Notes: generated by a model not told the origin, from the sequence alone. Shown: positions 54,298 to 63,294, numbered from the stretch's first letter. The stretch: DNA of 64,000 bases from Desertivirga arenae (GCF_017355785.1 NZ_JAFEWE010000001.1:744001-808000); one strand, 5' to 3'. Numbers and translations: made by a program.

Positions 54298-55473
54298 TTA
54301 ATAAGAACCCTTTAATGATTTACTATAAAACTTAACAAAGCGGTCTCTGACTGCTGGATAACCGAAGTGTAGTTCTGCCTGAGCTCTGATCACGGTTGGA
54401 TCAAAGCGTTCCTTATCTCTTATCAGATCTTTCATTCTTTCAGCTAGCCTTTTATAATCTCCTGGTGGGGTCAAGAGTCCATTTTCTTTATTTACAATCT
54501 CTGCAATTCCTCCAACGTTTGTTGCAACTACAGGAATCCCTACACTGAAAGCTTCCAATAAAACACAAGGCTGATTTTCAAAGAAGCTGAAAAGAACAAA
54601 GGCATTAGCTTCTTGATAAGCAGCAACGAGTTCAGTTCCATGAAGCTCTCCCAAAAACCTAATAGAATCTTCTAGATAGAGATCCCTGACCAGATCTTTC
54701 AAATCTTGTTGATGAGTACAGTTGCCTACTAGATTCAGATTTACACAAGTACCTTCATTTTTAAGGATATAAAAGGCTTTAATTATCCCTGATACGTTTT
54801 TTGTAGAATCTGTAAGTCCTGAAACATGAAGAAATTGAAATTCTTTACCAGAAATTTCATTTGCTCTCCCGTGGAAAAGATTGAAGTTAACGGTATTGGG
54901 GATGATCATAAAGTTTGGATGATCAATGAAATGACTTTGCATAGCATTTTTCAAACTTTGTGAGACCGTGGAAATTCCTCTGCTTCTTTTTACTATAAAT
55001 GATGTCAAGGCTTTTCGAAGAATTCCATGATAGGAATTACGCGCAGGGAGATATCTGCTCCAATGTTCCGAGATACAATAAGGCGTTTTAAATATAAAAT
55101 TTGCAATCAACGCTACTACCCCTACTCTTGTGAGCACATGAACATGATTAATATCGGGGTGACCAAAATCCCTAACAACTCGAAAATATCCGAGTATTAG
55201 TGAATAAAAGTAGGTAAGCCAATTTAAAGGCCTAAGCAGTTTAAACTTAAATTGGTAGAAGTGATTCCGGTAAACGATCAGGTCATCTTCCACCGCTTTT
55301 TCAAATCTTGGACGCTTCCTCCCCCCCTGATCCGGACACACGTGAAAAACTGCCAGTGTTACGGAATCATTTAAAGCTAAGGCATGTTGTTTTACGAAAA
55401 TTCCAAGTACTCGGTTGGAGCTGGAGGGATACCAGGCGGGAAGGAATAATACCTTTGTTCGCTTATTTATCAT
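54298..55473 (-). CDS. GT4-family (GT-B fold) glycosyltransferase
   Basis: A 391-residue GT-B glycosyltransferase. It has the N-terminal VLFLPAWYPSSSNRVLGIFV, the middle HVLTRVGVVALIAN and PYCISEHWSRYL, and the GT4 donor-binding block IRFLGELHGTELVAAYQEAN followed by FENQPCVLLEAFSVGIPVV with the E-x7-E motif and TNVGGIAEIV. It overlaps the upstream gene by 4 bases (ATGA type). It likely adds one sugar to the lipid-linked glycan. The donor sugar is unknown. Confidence 0.9.
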   Translation of the reverse strand: MINKRTKVLFLPAWYPSSSNRVLGIFVKQHALALNDSVTLAVFHVCPDQGGRKRPRFEKAVEDDLIVYRNHFYQFKFKLLRPLNWLTYFYSLILGYFRVVRDFGHPDINHVHVLTRVGVVALIANFIFKTPYCISEHWSRYLPARNSYHGILRKALTSFIVKRSRGISTVSQSLKNAMQSHFIDHPNFMIIPNTVNFNLFHGRANEISGKEFQFLHVSGLTDSTKNVSGIIKAFYILKNEGTCVNLNLVGNCTHQQDLKDLVRDLYLEDSIRFLGELHGTELVAAYQEANAFVLFSFFENQPCVLLEAFSVGIPVVATNVGGIAEIVNKENGLLTPPGDYKRLAERMKDLIRDKERFDPTVIRAQAELHFGYPAVRDRFVKFYSKSLKGSY

Positions 55474-56423
55474 TTCCTTCCTATCACTTGCTTCAATACC
55501 GCTTTTAACTTCTCAAAAGAAAGCTTCATATTGTGTTTTCTTTCATCATAAACCACTAAAAAATAGGGCTGAAGAACAGGGTTGAAATAAGATTTAAAAT
55601 TTGCAATACTTTCAAGGTTAGCACCGCAATAGTCTACTAATTTCACTCTTTGTGTGGACATCCATTTCAGCCCTTGGATATAAATATACGTATGAATATC
55701 CTTAATATCCCCCTTATGAATTAAAAGAGTATAGGCCTTCCGGAGCCCGTCCAACAAAACCAGGTTTGAACATACCAGTTCCTCGTTTTTGTATGCATTA
55801 AAAGAAACAAGAAATCCTGCTTCAGCTAATTTATCGAAAAATTTAAAATACGGTTTAACCTCTTTTTTTGAAAGTCCCTGTTTTGTTAAGAATGCCAGAT
55901 TTCTTTCTATAGATAAAAGGCCTGGTTTTTCGACTTTGAAAGAAACACCTCCCTGGGATACTTTCTTGAAATTACTTTCGACGCTTTTATGCACCTCTGT
56001 TTCCGTTACATCTTTAATGTAGGTGAATTTCGGTTTTACTTCAAACCCCGTCCAAAGGAATGGTCGCATATCCCTTATTTCTCCCCCCCCTATTCTTAGT
56101 TGAATTCTACGCCATCTCCCCTGCATATACTTAAGCAGGTTTTGAAAAACTTCAAGATACCTCCGTTCGCTTATCTTGGAATCAATCAAGATGGATGAAT
56201 AGGTGAATGTAAGGGGTATAACAATTTCAACGCCTTTCGTAAAGATTGCAGCAGCAGCAAGGATATTACCATCTTCAGCAGCTAGAAGATAGTGTACTTT
56301 ATAGTGAAATGATTCAGCGATGACCTGAAGAAAGTCTGGTTCAAAAAAAACAGAATCAGTTAAACTGGATTTTCCATTATTCCAAACTTCCTTGCCAACT
56401 TCAGAAACCATTGGCAAAAGCAA
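55470..56423 (-). CDS. FemAB/GNAT-like acyltransferase paralog B
   Basis: A 317-residue protein related to FemAB/BioF2-like GNAT enzymes, which add amino acids or acyl groups. Recognisable parts are RDMRPFLWTGFEVKPKFTY, FKKVSQGGVSFKVEKPG and the C-terminal VDYCGANLESIANFKSYFNP, each shared in outline with the gene just upstream. The start at 56423 overlaps that gene by 22 bases; an ATG at 56411 would shorten the overlap. It is followed by GT4 with a 4-base overlap. It probably acylates or modifies a surface sugar, by analogy with similar clusters. Confidence 0.75.
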   Translation of the reverse strand: MLLPMVSEVGKEVWNNGKSSLTDSVFFEPDFLQVIAESFHYKVHYLLAAEDGNILAAAAIFTKGVEIVIPLTFTYSSILIDSKISERRYLEVFQNLLKYMQGRWRRIQLRIGGGEIRDMRPFLWTGFEVKPKFTYIKDVTETEVHKSVESNFKKVSQGGVSFKVEKPGLLSIERNLAFLTKQGLSKKEVKPYFKFFDKLAEAGFLVSFNAYKNEELVCSNLVLLDGLRKAYTLLIHKGDIKDIHTYIYIQGLKWMSTQRVKLVDYCGANLESIANFKSYFNPVLQPYFLVVYDERKHNMKLSFEKLKAVLKQVIGRK

Positions 56424-57363
56424 GCGTAAAATTAACTAGTCTTCTTAGTTTAATCCAAATAGTTTGAAATAGTGTTCTATTACGAGAGTAATTGACTTCA
56501 TAAAAATTTTCAAGCTCCGGATTAAATTTTGATTTGAACATCGCTATTTCGGGAATATTTGCACCGTACAAATCTACTTTTTCTATTCCCCTTTCTTTCA
56601 TTTTTTTAAAGACATAGTCGTAAAGGAATGCGGGAAATCCCGACTGGTAGTGGTTGTAGGATTTGCTGATGAAGAACATGTAAGCTTTAGACTCATAACT
56701 ATCTTCAAGGACAAGGTCGAAGGCTACCATTACCCCATCAAGAAAACCAGCAAAAATCAACATCTCTCCAGATTGGCACAAATGCCTGAAGGAAGAGATA
56801 ACCTCTGGTACAGAAGATTTTCTAAACTTGATATGAAGTAGCTCAGGTACTAGTCTCTCTTCTATTTCTGAATTCCATTCAATAATAGAGAAGGTGTAAG
56901 CCTTGCTATCCTTTTTAAGTATTCTCCTGATGTTTTTGTGGTAATCAAGCCTTGTTACCTTTTTGACATAAGTATATTTCAAAGTAGATTGAAATCCCTG
57001 CCATAGAAAGGGTCTTATATCATCGAAATCAACAGGCAGTCGAAGGGTAATATTGATGAAGCTTTTCTTCAGGTATTCCAGAAGAAGTTTTAACGAGTTA
57101 TTTACTGAAACATTCCCAAGGTTACGGTTAACCCAGAAAGGATTAAACATAAAGTAATTAGGGATAACTATTGTATTTTCTTTAGTAAAGCAACCTAACA
57201 AAGTATAATTCTTGGTTTTGTCTCTTACAATGTAATATTCGACACCAAGCTTGTAACAGTTGGAATAAGTCGACACAAAGGATTGCTGCCTAAAAACGTT
57301 GTAAAAACCTATGGTTGCACAGATGTCATCCCATTCAGCCTGACTAAGTGTCTCAACTACCAT
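56401..57363 (-). CDS. FemAB/GNAT-like acyltransferase paralog A
   Basis: A 320-residue FemAB/GNAT-like protein with DDIRPFLWQGFQSTLKYTY, RRILKKDSKAYTFSI and the C-terminal VDLYGANIPEIAMFKSKFNP. These blocks align by eye with paralog B, so the two arose by tandem duplication. It heads a four-gene operon. Its ATG lies 5 bases beyond a strong hairpin (57369-57402), which leaves almost no room for a ribosome site or promoter; the true start or control may be unusual. The substrate is unknown; a role in modifying surface glycan is inferred from the GT4 and deacetylase partners. Confidence 0.75.
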   Translation of the reverse strand: MVVETLSQAEWDDICATIGFYNVFRQQSFVSTYSNCYKLGVEYYIVRDKTKNYTLLGCFTKENTIVIPNYFMFNPFWVNRNLGNVSVNNSLKLLLEYLKKSFINITLRLPVDFDDIRPFLWQGFQSTLKYTYVKKVTRLDYHKNIRRILKKDSKAYTFSIIEWNSEIEERLVPELLHIKFRKSSVPEVISSFRHLCQSGEMLIFAGFLDGVMVAFDLVLEDSYESKAYMFFISKSYNHYQSGFPAFLYDYVFKKMKERGIEKVDLYGANIPEIAMFKSKFNPELENFYEVNYSRNRTLFQTIWIKLRRLVNFTLAFANGF

Positions 57364-57368
57364 GAAAA

Positions 57369-57402
57369 ATTAGCTAACATTAACTAGGTAATGTTAGCTA
57401 AT
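57369..57402 (-). terminator. 14-base perfect hairpin between tonB and the GNAT operon
   Basis: Arms ATTAGCTAACATTA and TAATGTTAGCTAAT are exact inverted copies around a 6-base loop (ACTAGG on the plus strand). On the minus strand it is followed by a T run (TTTTTC), as in an intrinsic terminator for the TonB gene, but it ends only 5 bases before the ATG of the next gene. It may instead attenuate that operon or hide its ribosome site. Confidence 0.75.
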
Positions 57403-57407
57403 CTAAT

Positions 57408-58262
57408 TTAATTTTCCCCCATTGCAAACACAATTGGTATAGTAAACATCACACGGACCTTCCTGCCGTTCTGCTCTCCGGCACTCCATTTCGGCGATTT
57501 CTTGATTACCCTGGCAGCTTCTTCATCACAACCGAAGCCTATGCCTTTTGCAATTTTGATATCTGTCAGAGTTCCATCTTTCTCGACGATGAAATTAACA
57601 TAGACCCTTCCGGAGATCCCCTGATCTTGCGCTGCACCAGGATAACGCAGGTTCTTTCGGAGATAATTGGCAAAGGCGTCAAATCCGCCAGGGAAAGCAG
57701 GCTGAACTTCCAAGGTTCCTGTATTATGTACTTCTTCAGCTGTTCCATCAGGTACCCCTTCGCTTAATCCATTGCCACCCTGTCCTTCCGTAGTTGCACT
57801 TATTGCATTAGTAGCCCCTGTTGTTCCTTCCTGGGTAATGGGTCCAATAACTGCGTGTTCAATTTCCTGAGGCGTTGCGGGGTCTTCGATAGTCGCGGAG
57901 TTTGCGGGCACAACTCTCGGAGCTACGTGCCTGATCATTTTTACTTTTTCTGGTTTAGATTGCCCTTCTGATTTTGCCGGTTCAATTTTTTTAGGTTGGA
58001 GATCTACTACTACTATTTTATCTGGGGGAATAACAACTGTGCCCTCAGAGCTGGAAGACACGGTATCCTCCCCCTTCAAATGTTGATAGATCAATGGTGA
58101 GCACACTCCGCCGATGAAAAGTGCAGAGGCGATGAATAAGGCTTTGGTTAGTCGCGCATTGTAATTTTTTCTTAATTCATAAGCTCCATAACTTTGGTTT
58201 CGGTTGGCAAATACAACATCAAGCCACTCGCTGCTGTACACGTTTAATTTTGAGCTAAGCAT
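57408..58262 (-). CDS. TonB-family energy transducer
   Basis: A 284-residue inner-membrane protein that couples proton motive force to TonB-dependent transporters such as the SusC proteins. One N-terminal span (ALFIASALFIGGVCS) follows a cytoplasmic start (NVYSSEWLDVVFANRNQSYG) typical of Bacteroidota TonB. A Pro/Lys-rich linker (PPDKIVVVDLQPKKIEPAK) follows. The C-terminal TonB domain has QPAFPGGFDAFANYLRKNL, GRVYVNFIVEKDGTLTDI and DEEAARVIKKSPKWSAG. I chose the ATG at 58262 over an in-frame start at 58298 because it matches the usual family start. It is divergent from glutamine synthetase. Confidence 0.92.
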   Translation of the reverse strand: MLSSKLNVYSSEWLDVVFANRNQSYGAYELRKNYNARLTKALFIASALFIGGVCSPLIYQHLKGEDTVSSSSEGTVVIPPDKIVVVDLQPKKIEPAKSEGQSKPEKVKMIRHVAPRVVPANSATIEDPATPQEIEHAVIGPITQEGTTGATNAISATTEGQGGNGLSEGVPDGTAEEVHNTGTLEVQPAFPGGFDAFANYLRKNLRYPGAAQDQGISGRVYVNFIVEKDGTLTDIKIAKGIGFGCDEEAARVIKKSPKWSAGEQNGRKVRVMFTIPIVFAMGEN

Positions 58263-58446
58263 AATCGTTCGTTTATTGATGGGATGCTGATGAACCATCT
58301 GATTCCATAAGCTCTAAAAACTTTTTTTACTTATTCGAAAAGCACTCTTTTTTTAAACAATGTTTAGATAATTCAATACTTTTTGCAAATATTTGAACCT
58401 TAGAATTCTAGGTAGATTAGAAAAAATAAAAATTAAACGAGATACA

Positions 58447-60621
58447 ATGGCAAATTTAAGGTTCCAGGCATTAAATACAGTGCTTTCAAGGAGCATTCCT
58501 GAAGTAAAAGCACCATCGGATAAAGTTTCCGAATTTTATGCGTCGAATGTTTTTGATAAAAAGAAACTAGGAGAATATTTATCTAAAGAAGCCCTTGAAA
58601 GTGTAAATGATTCTATTATCCATGGAGTAAGAATAGAACGCGATATTGCCGAGCAAGTTGCTTCTGCGATGAAATCCTGGGCTATTTCACGTGGTGCAAC
58701 TCACTATACTCACTGGTTTCAGCCTCTAACTGGTTCCACTGCCGAAAAACACGATTCATTCTTTGAGCCGGCAGGAGACGGTTCTGCAATCGAGAAGTTT
58801 ACTGGTGATGCTTTATCCCAGCAGGAACCAGATGCATCCAGCTTCCCTAACGGCGGAATTCGCAGTACATTTGAAGCTCGCGGCTACACGGCCTGGGATC
58901 CGTCTTCACCTGCCTTCTTGATGGGAAAAACGCTTTGTATTCCAACTGTATTCGTTTCGTATACCGGCGAATCATTAGATAATAAGGCTCCTTTGTTAAA
59001 GGCCCTGGCCGCCCTCGATAAAGCCGCAGTTTCTGTTGCCCAGTACTTTGACAAAAGCATTGAAAAAGTAAATGCATCTCTTGGTATTGAACAAGAATAT
59101 TTTCTGGTTGACCTGGCATTGTTTAATGCGCGTCCTGATTTATATTTAACAGGAAGAGCACTTTTCGGACATATGTCAGCTAAAAACCAGCAGCTGGAAG
59201 ACCATTATTTCGGATCTATTCCAGATAGGGTACTTGCCTATATGCAGGAATTGGAGATCGAGTCGATCAAACTTGGAATTCCTCTGAAAACCCGTCATAA
59301 TGAGGTGGCTCCGTCCCAATTTGAGTGTGCTCCTATTTACGAAGAGATCAATTTAGCTATCGACCATAACCAGTTGTTAATGGACTTGATGGACAAGATC
59401 GCCCGTAAACACAACTTTAAGGTTCTGCTTCATGAAAAACCATTTGCTGGTATAAATGGATCTGGAAAGCACAATAACTGGTCGTTGATAACCAATACGG
59501 GAAGAAATCTTCTTTCACCTGGAAAGACGCCTAAGAACAACCTGATGTTCCTTACATTCTTTGTAAATACGATCAGGGCAGTTTACGAACACGCCGACCT
59601 GCTTCGTGCTTCTATTGCATCGGTAAGTAATGATCACCGTTTAGGTGCAAATGAGGCCCCTCCTGCCATTATATCAATCTTCCTTGGCAGCCAGTTAAGT
59701 AACGTACTTGACGAGATCGAGACTTCCCGTGTTACTAGCAAAATGAAAAATGAGGCTGCACTATGGACTAACATTCCCAAAGTCCCTCAGATCTTATTGG
59801 ATAACACTGACCGGAATCGTACTTCTCCTTTTGCCTTTACAGGTAATAAGTTCGAATTAAGGGCGGTAGGTTCTTCAGCTAACTCCGCAAGTCCAATGAC
59901 TGTTTTAAACACCATTGTTGCTGACCAACTGAATAAATTTAAAGTAGACGTTGATAAACTTCTTCGTAAAGGAGAAAAGAAAGACGTTGCGATAATGACC
60001 GTCATTAAGCGCTATATCAAAGAATCAAAAGCTATAAGATTCGAAGGTAATGGCTATTCTGACGAGTGGGAGCAAGAAGCTGCAACAAGAGGATTGTCAA
60101 ACATCAAAACCACGCCCAAATCTCTTGACGCATTGGTATCAGAGAAAACTGAGCGCCTTTTTGAAGAAAGTGCTATTTATTCAAAGCGTGAAGTTCATGC
60201 CCGTCATGAAATCTTGTTAGAAAACTACTACAAGAAACTTCAGATTGAGGCGCGTGTAATGGGTGAATTGGTGAATAACGTAATTATCCCAGCTTCTATC
60301 GACTACCAGTCAGACCTGATTAACAACGTACGCGGTTTAAAAGAAATTGGTCTTGGCGAAGAGACATACCAGGCTCAATTAGAGATTATAACAAAGATCT
60401 CTGAACACGTGAATCAGATACGGGCCAATGTAAAGCAAATGGTGGATGCACGTAAACAAGCTAACGTGATCGATGCTCCACGTGAAAAAGCAGTTGCATA
60501 CGATGAAACTGTGAAAGCTTTCTTCGAACCGATCCGCTACCATGTTGACAAGTTAGAGCAACTTATTGCTGATAATAAATGGCCTCTTCCTAAATTCAGG
60601 GAACTGTTGTTTATAAAATAA
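58447..60621 (+). CDS. glnN: glutamine synthetase type III (GSIII)
   Basis: A 724-residue enzyme that makes glutamine from glutamate, ammonia and ATP. It has the GSIII N-terminal domain (MANLRFQALNTVLSRSIPEV) and catalytic blocks: THYTHWFQPLTGSTAEKHDSF, GIEQEYFLVD, TRHNEVAPSQFECAPIYE, INGSGKHNNWSL and NEAPPAIISIFLG. The long C-terminal helical part (about 600-724) is typical of GSIII, the main glutamine synthetase of many Bacteroidota. The frame is open to an earlier TTG at 58393, but the ATG at 58447 matches the family start. A TACTTTTTG near-match to the -7 consensus lies about 60 bases upstream. A terminator follows. Confidence 0.95.
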   Translation: MANLRFQALNTVLSRSIPEVKAPSDKVSEFYASNVFDKKKLGEYLSKEALESVNDSIIHGVRIERDIAEQVASAMKSWAISRGATHYTHWFQPLTGSTAEKHDSFFEPAGDGSAIEKFTGDALSQQEPDASSFPNGGIRSTFEARGYTAWDPSSPAFLMGKTLCIPTVFVSYTGESLDNKAPLLKALAALDKAAVSVAQYFDKSIEKVNASLGIEQEYFLVDLALFNARPDLYLTGRALFGHMSAKNQQLEDHYFGSIPDRVLAYMQELEIESIKLGIPLKTRHNEVAPSQFECAPIYEEINLAIDHNQLLMDLMDKIARKHNFKVLLHEKPFAGINGSGKHNNWSLITNTGRNLLSPGKTPKNNLMFLTFFVNTIRAVYEHADLLRASIASVSNDHRLGANEAPPAIISIFLGSQLSNVLDEIETSRVTSKMKNEAALWTNIPKVPQILLDNTDRNRTSPFAFTGNKFELRAVGSSANSASPMTVLNTIVADQLNKFKVDVDKLLRKGEKKDVAIMTVIKRYIKESKAIRFEGNGYSDEWEQEAATRGLSNIKTTPKSLDALVSEKTERLFEESAIYSKREVHARHEILLENYYKKLQIEARVMGELVNNVIIPASIDYQSDLINNVRGLKEIGLGEETYQAQLEIITKISEHVNQIRANVKQMVDARKQANVIDAPREKAVAYDETVKAFFEPIRYHVDKLEQLIADNKWPLPKFRELLFIK

Positions 60622-60656
60622 GCTCTTCTTTAGAGTTTCAATATGACCATATTTTA

Positions 60657-60696
60657 GGCCCGGAGCGAATTTCTATTTACTCCGGGCTTTGTTTTC
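60657..60696 (+). terminator. intrinsic terminator after glutamine synthetase III
   Basis: Stem GCCCGGAG/CTCCGGGC with a 14-base loop, followed by TTTGTTTT. It begins about 36 bases after the GSIII stop and separates it from purM. Confidence 0.88.
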
Positions 60697-60723
60697 TCAG
60701 CCTCAATCTCACTTCTAAATTTT

Positions 60724-60731
60724 TATCTTTG
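60724..60731 (+). promoter_or_regulatory. -7 element of purM (near-leaderless)
   Basis: TATCTTTG matches TAnnTTTG and ends only 5 bases before the purM ATG at 60737. With the usual start point a few bases past the element, the message would have almost no 5' leader. No Shine-Dalgarno is present, which fits. Confidence 0.6.
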
Positions 60732-60736
60732 CAGCG

Positions 60737-61915
60737 ATGTCAGATTTGAAATACAACCAACGCGGCGTTTCTGCCGGAAAAGAAGACGTTCATAACGCAA
60801 TAAAAAACATTGATAAAGGAGTTTTCCCTAAAGCATTCTGCAAAATAATTCCTGATATTTTAGGTGGTAATGCTGAATGGTGCAATATTATGCATGCTGA
60901 TGGTGCCGGAACTAAATCCTCTCTTGCCTATGTATATTGGAAAGAGACCGGCGATATTTCCGTCTGGAAGGGTATTGCTCAGGACGCCATTATCATGAAT
61001 ATTGATGACCTTCTTTGTGTTGGGGCAATTGACAATATACTTCTTTCTTCCACCATTGGAAGGAACAAAAATCTTATTCCGGGAGAAGTAATTGCTGAGA
61101 TTATTAACGGAACCGAAGAAATACTTTCTGAACTTCGTGAGTTAGGAATCGGCATTTACTCAACTGGTGGCGAAACCGCAGACGTTGGTGATCTTGTAAG
61201 GACGATTATTGTAGACTCTACTGTTACCTGCAGGATGAAAAGAGAAGATGTCATTTCAAATGACAGGATCAAGGCCAGTGATGTTATTGTAGGTTTAGCT
61301 TCCAATGGACAGGCCTCCTACGAAAAAGAATATAACGGAGGTATGGGTTCAAATGGTTTAACTTCTGCTCGCCATGATGTTTTCCATAAATACGTGGCTG
61401 AGAAATATCCTGAGAGTTATGATCCTTCAGTACCTTATCACCTGGTTTTTGCAGGAGGAAAAAAGCTTACAGATGAGGTAGAGGTTGAAACAGGGGAAAA
61501 AGTGACAGCGGGTAAGCTGGTGTTGTCAGCAACCAGAACGTATGCGCCGGTAATAAAAACGATATTAGGTAAATATCGTGGCCAGATATCAGGCATGGTG
61601 CATTGTAGTGGCGGTGCTCAAACCAAGGTCCTTCACTTTATAGATAATCTTCATGTAATTAAAGATAATCTTTTCCCTATCCCTCCCCTATTTAAATTGA
61701 TACAAGAGCAATCCGGGACATCATGGGAAGAGATGTATAAAGTATTCAACATGGGTCATAGGATGGAGCTTTATGTTCCTTCAGAAATCGCTGAGGACAT
61801 CATTAGTATTTCAAAAGGCTTCAATATCGATGCTCGCATAGTGGGCCGGGTTGAAGCTGCAGATAAAAAACAAGTAACTGTTACCTCTCCTTTGGGACAA
61901 TTCGTATACCATTAA
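60737..61915 (+). CDS. purM: phosphoribosylformylglycinamidine cyclo-ligase (AIR synthase)
   Basis: A 392-residue purine biosynthesis enzyme that closes FGAM to AIR using ATP. It starts MSDLKYNQRGVSAGKEDV and has the glycine-rich ADGAGTKSSLAYVYW, the conserved DAIIMNIDDLLCVGA, STGGETADVGDLVRT and GLASNGQASYEKEY blocks, and a C-terminal AIR-synthase part with HCSGGAQTKVLHF and FNMGHRMELYVP. It is longer than E. coli PurM (345), as usual in this phylum. It has its own promoter and terminator, so it is transcribed alone. Confidence 0.9.
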   Translation: MSDLKYNQRGVSAGKEDVHNAIKNIDKGVFPKAFCKIIPDILGGNAEWCNIMHADGAGTKSSLAYVYWKETGDISVWKGIAQDAIIMNIDDLLCVGAIDNILLSSTIGRNKNLIPGEVIAEIINGTEEILSELRELGIGIYSTGGETADVGDLVRTIIVDSTVTCRMKREDVISNDRIKASDVIVGLASNGQASYEKEYNGGMGSNGLTSARHDVFHKYVAEKYPESYDPSVPYHLVFAGGKKLTDEVEVETGEKVTAGKLVLSATRTYAPVIKTILGKYRGQISGMVHCSGGAQTKVLHFIDNLHVIKDNLFPIPPLFKLIQEQSGTSWEEMYKVFNMGHRMELYVPSEIAEDIISISKGFNIDARIVGRVEAADKKQVTVTSPLGQFVYH

Positions 61916-61942
61916 TGTAATTGAATTATTGCATTAGGAGCT

Positions 61943-61991
61943 AAAAAGGTTAAAGGGCTTAGCAAATTACAGGCCCTTCAACCTTTTTTTG
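61943..61991 (+). terminator. intrinsic terminator after purM
   Basis: Arms AAAGGTT and AACCTTT extend an inner AAGGGC/GCCCTT stem, followed by a run of seven T. It begins about 30 bases after the purM stop and lies before the convergent small gene. Confidence 0.85.
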
Positions 61992-62035
61992 TTAGCGACC
62001 AAATGTCGGTTTTTATATTTATCTACATCTTTAAT

Positions 62036-62287
62036 TTACTTTTTTACATTATTACCTTCATTTTCATTCTTTGTATTCAATGTCTCCGGTTCTGGCGTCA
62101 AACCCTTCTCAGGTGCGATAGTAAAAGAGGGCTCAGAGGAATCTATGGCCTGCTGATAACGTTCCATATCAGAATCGTAATCGTTCTTATTAGCACTTTT
62201 ATTGCTGTTATCTACAGTATTGTCATGGGCAGGCTTATCCACCTCTCTTTCTTGATTTTCTAAAGAATCGTTTTCCTCAGTGTTCAT
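62036..62287 (-). CDS. small acidic, Asn/Glu-rich protein of unknown function
   Basis: An 83-residue, highly charged protein with no hydrophobic segment (MNTEENDSLENQEREVDKPA, then DMERYQQAIDSSEPSFTI). The composition suggests a disordered or surface-exposed protein. The start ATG at 62287 lies 110 bases from the divergent cation transporter. The opposite-strand frame 62003-62263 is hydrophobic and repetitive in texture and is less likely to be real. No function can be assigned. Confidence 0.6.
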   Translation of the reverse strand: MNTEENDSLENQEREVDKPAHDNTVDNSNKSANKNDYDSDMERYQQAIDSSEPSFTIAPEKGLTPEPETLNTKNENEGNNVKK

Positions 62288-62397
62288 AATTCATCGTTTT
62301 CTATTAAAAACACTTGCGCAAGACTTTGTTTTGAACAATAAATTTTAATTAGGCAGGAACAATCCCTTATAAAACTGAGTTTACGGTCATAAACGAA

Positions 62398-63294
62398 ATG
62401 CCCTCATCTAAACTCCCTATATATAGCGCGTTAGTGGCAAATCTTCTAATTGCCGTGACCAAATTTATTGCAGCTGCTGCTACAGGTAGTTCAGCTATGC
62501 TCTCTGAAGGAATACATTCAGTGGTCGATTCTACCAATGAAGTTCTATTGCTTCTGGGGATAAGCAAAAGCAAGAAGCCGGCGGATGAGAAACGACCCTT
62601 CGGGTACGGCAAAGAGCTGTACTTCTGGGCATTTATAGTTTCTATCCTCATATTTGGAGTAGGTGGCGGAATATCCTTTTATGAGGGAGTTACTCATATC
62701 CAACATCCCGAAACAATTAAAGATCCTAAATGGAATTACTATGTACTTGCGATCGCTATTGTTTTTGATGGAATATCTTTCATCACAGCTATACGCGAGT
62801 TTAATCGGCAACGAGGGACAATGCCTTTCTGGTTAGCCGTGCGCAAAAGTAAGGATCCTTCAACATTTGTCGTTCTTTTTGAGGACGCGGCAGACGTTCT
62901 GGGACTTTTGGTGGCCTTTCTTGGAGTCTATTTGGGACATACGTTAAAAAACCCCTATCTGGATGGAATCGCTTCTATCATTATCGGTTTAATCCTAACG
63001 TCTGTATCACTTCTACTCGCAAAAGAAAGTCGCAGCCTGCTTATGGGTGAAAGCGCAGAAAAAGAGATTTTAGACGGCCTGATAACCATAACCCAAAATG
63101 ATGCAGCAGTTAGAAGCGTAGTTCAGCCTTTGTCTATGTATATGGCGCCCGACGAAATTATTTTATTACTCAAAGTGAAGTTTGATGTTAAGTGCTCGGC
63201 GATGGAAGTAACCCAGGCAATAGAGCGGATACGAGGAAAAATTCAGCGAGAGTTTCCAACTATAAAACAACTTTACATCGAACCTGAATGTTAA
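62398..63294 (+). CDS. cation diffusion facilitator, ZnT9-like
   Basis: A 298-residue CDF transporter with about six membrane helices. Helix 2 has MLSEGIHSVVDSTNEV with the HxxxD metal site, followed by EKRPFGYGKELYFW. Helix 5 has VLFEDAADVLGLL, so the usual His is replaced by Glu, as in the SLC30A9-like branch. A C-terminal domain of about 75 residues follows. It probably exports or moves zinc or another divalent metal. It is followed after 14 bases by an outer-membrane protein gene, so the two may be co-transcribed. Confidence 0.88.
   Translation: MPSSKLPIYSALVANLLIAVTKFIAAAATGSSAMLSEGIHSVVDSTNEVLLLLGISKSKKPADEKRPFGYGKELYFWAFIVSILIFGVGGGISFYEGVTHIQHPETIKDPKWNYYVLAIAIVFDGISFITAIREFNRQRGTMPFWLAVRKSKDPSTFVVLFEDAADVLGLLVAFLGVYLGHTLKNPYLDGIASIIIGLILTSVSLLLAKESRSLLMGESAEKEILDGLITITQNDAAVRSVVQPLSMYMAPDEIILLLKVKFDVKCSAMEVTQAIERIRGKIQREFPTIKQLYIEPEC

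Noticed and set aside
62003-62263. Hydrophobic open frame opposite the small acidic protein
   Set aside because: Its Ile/Phe-rich texture is what the complement of an Asn/Glu-rich coding sequence gives; it also sits just after the purM terminator.
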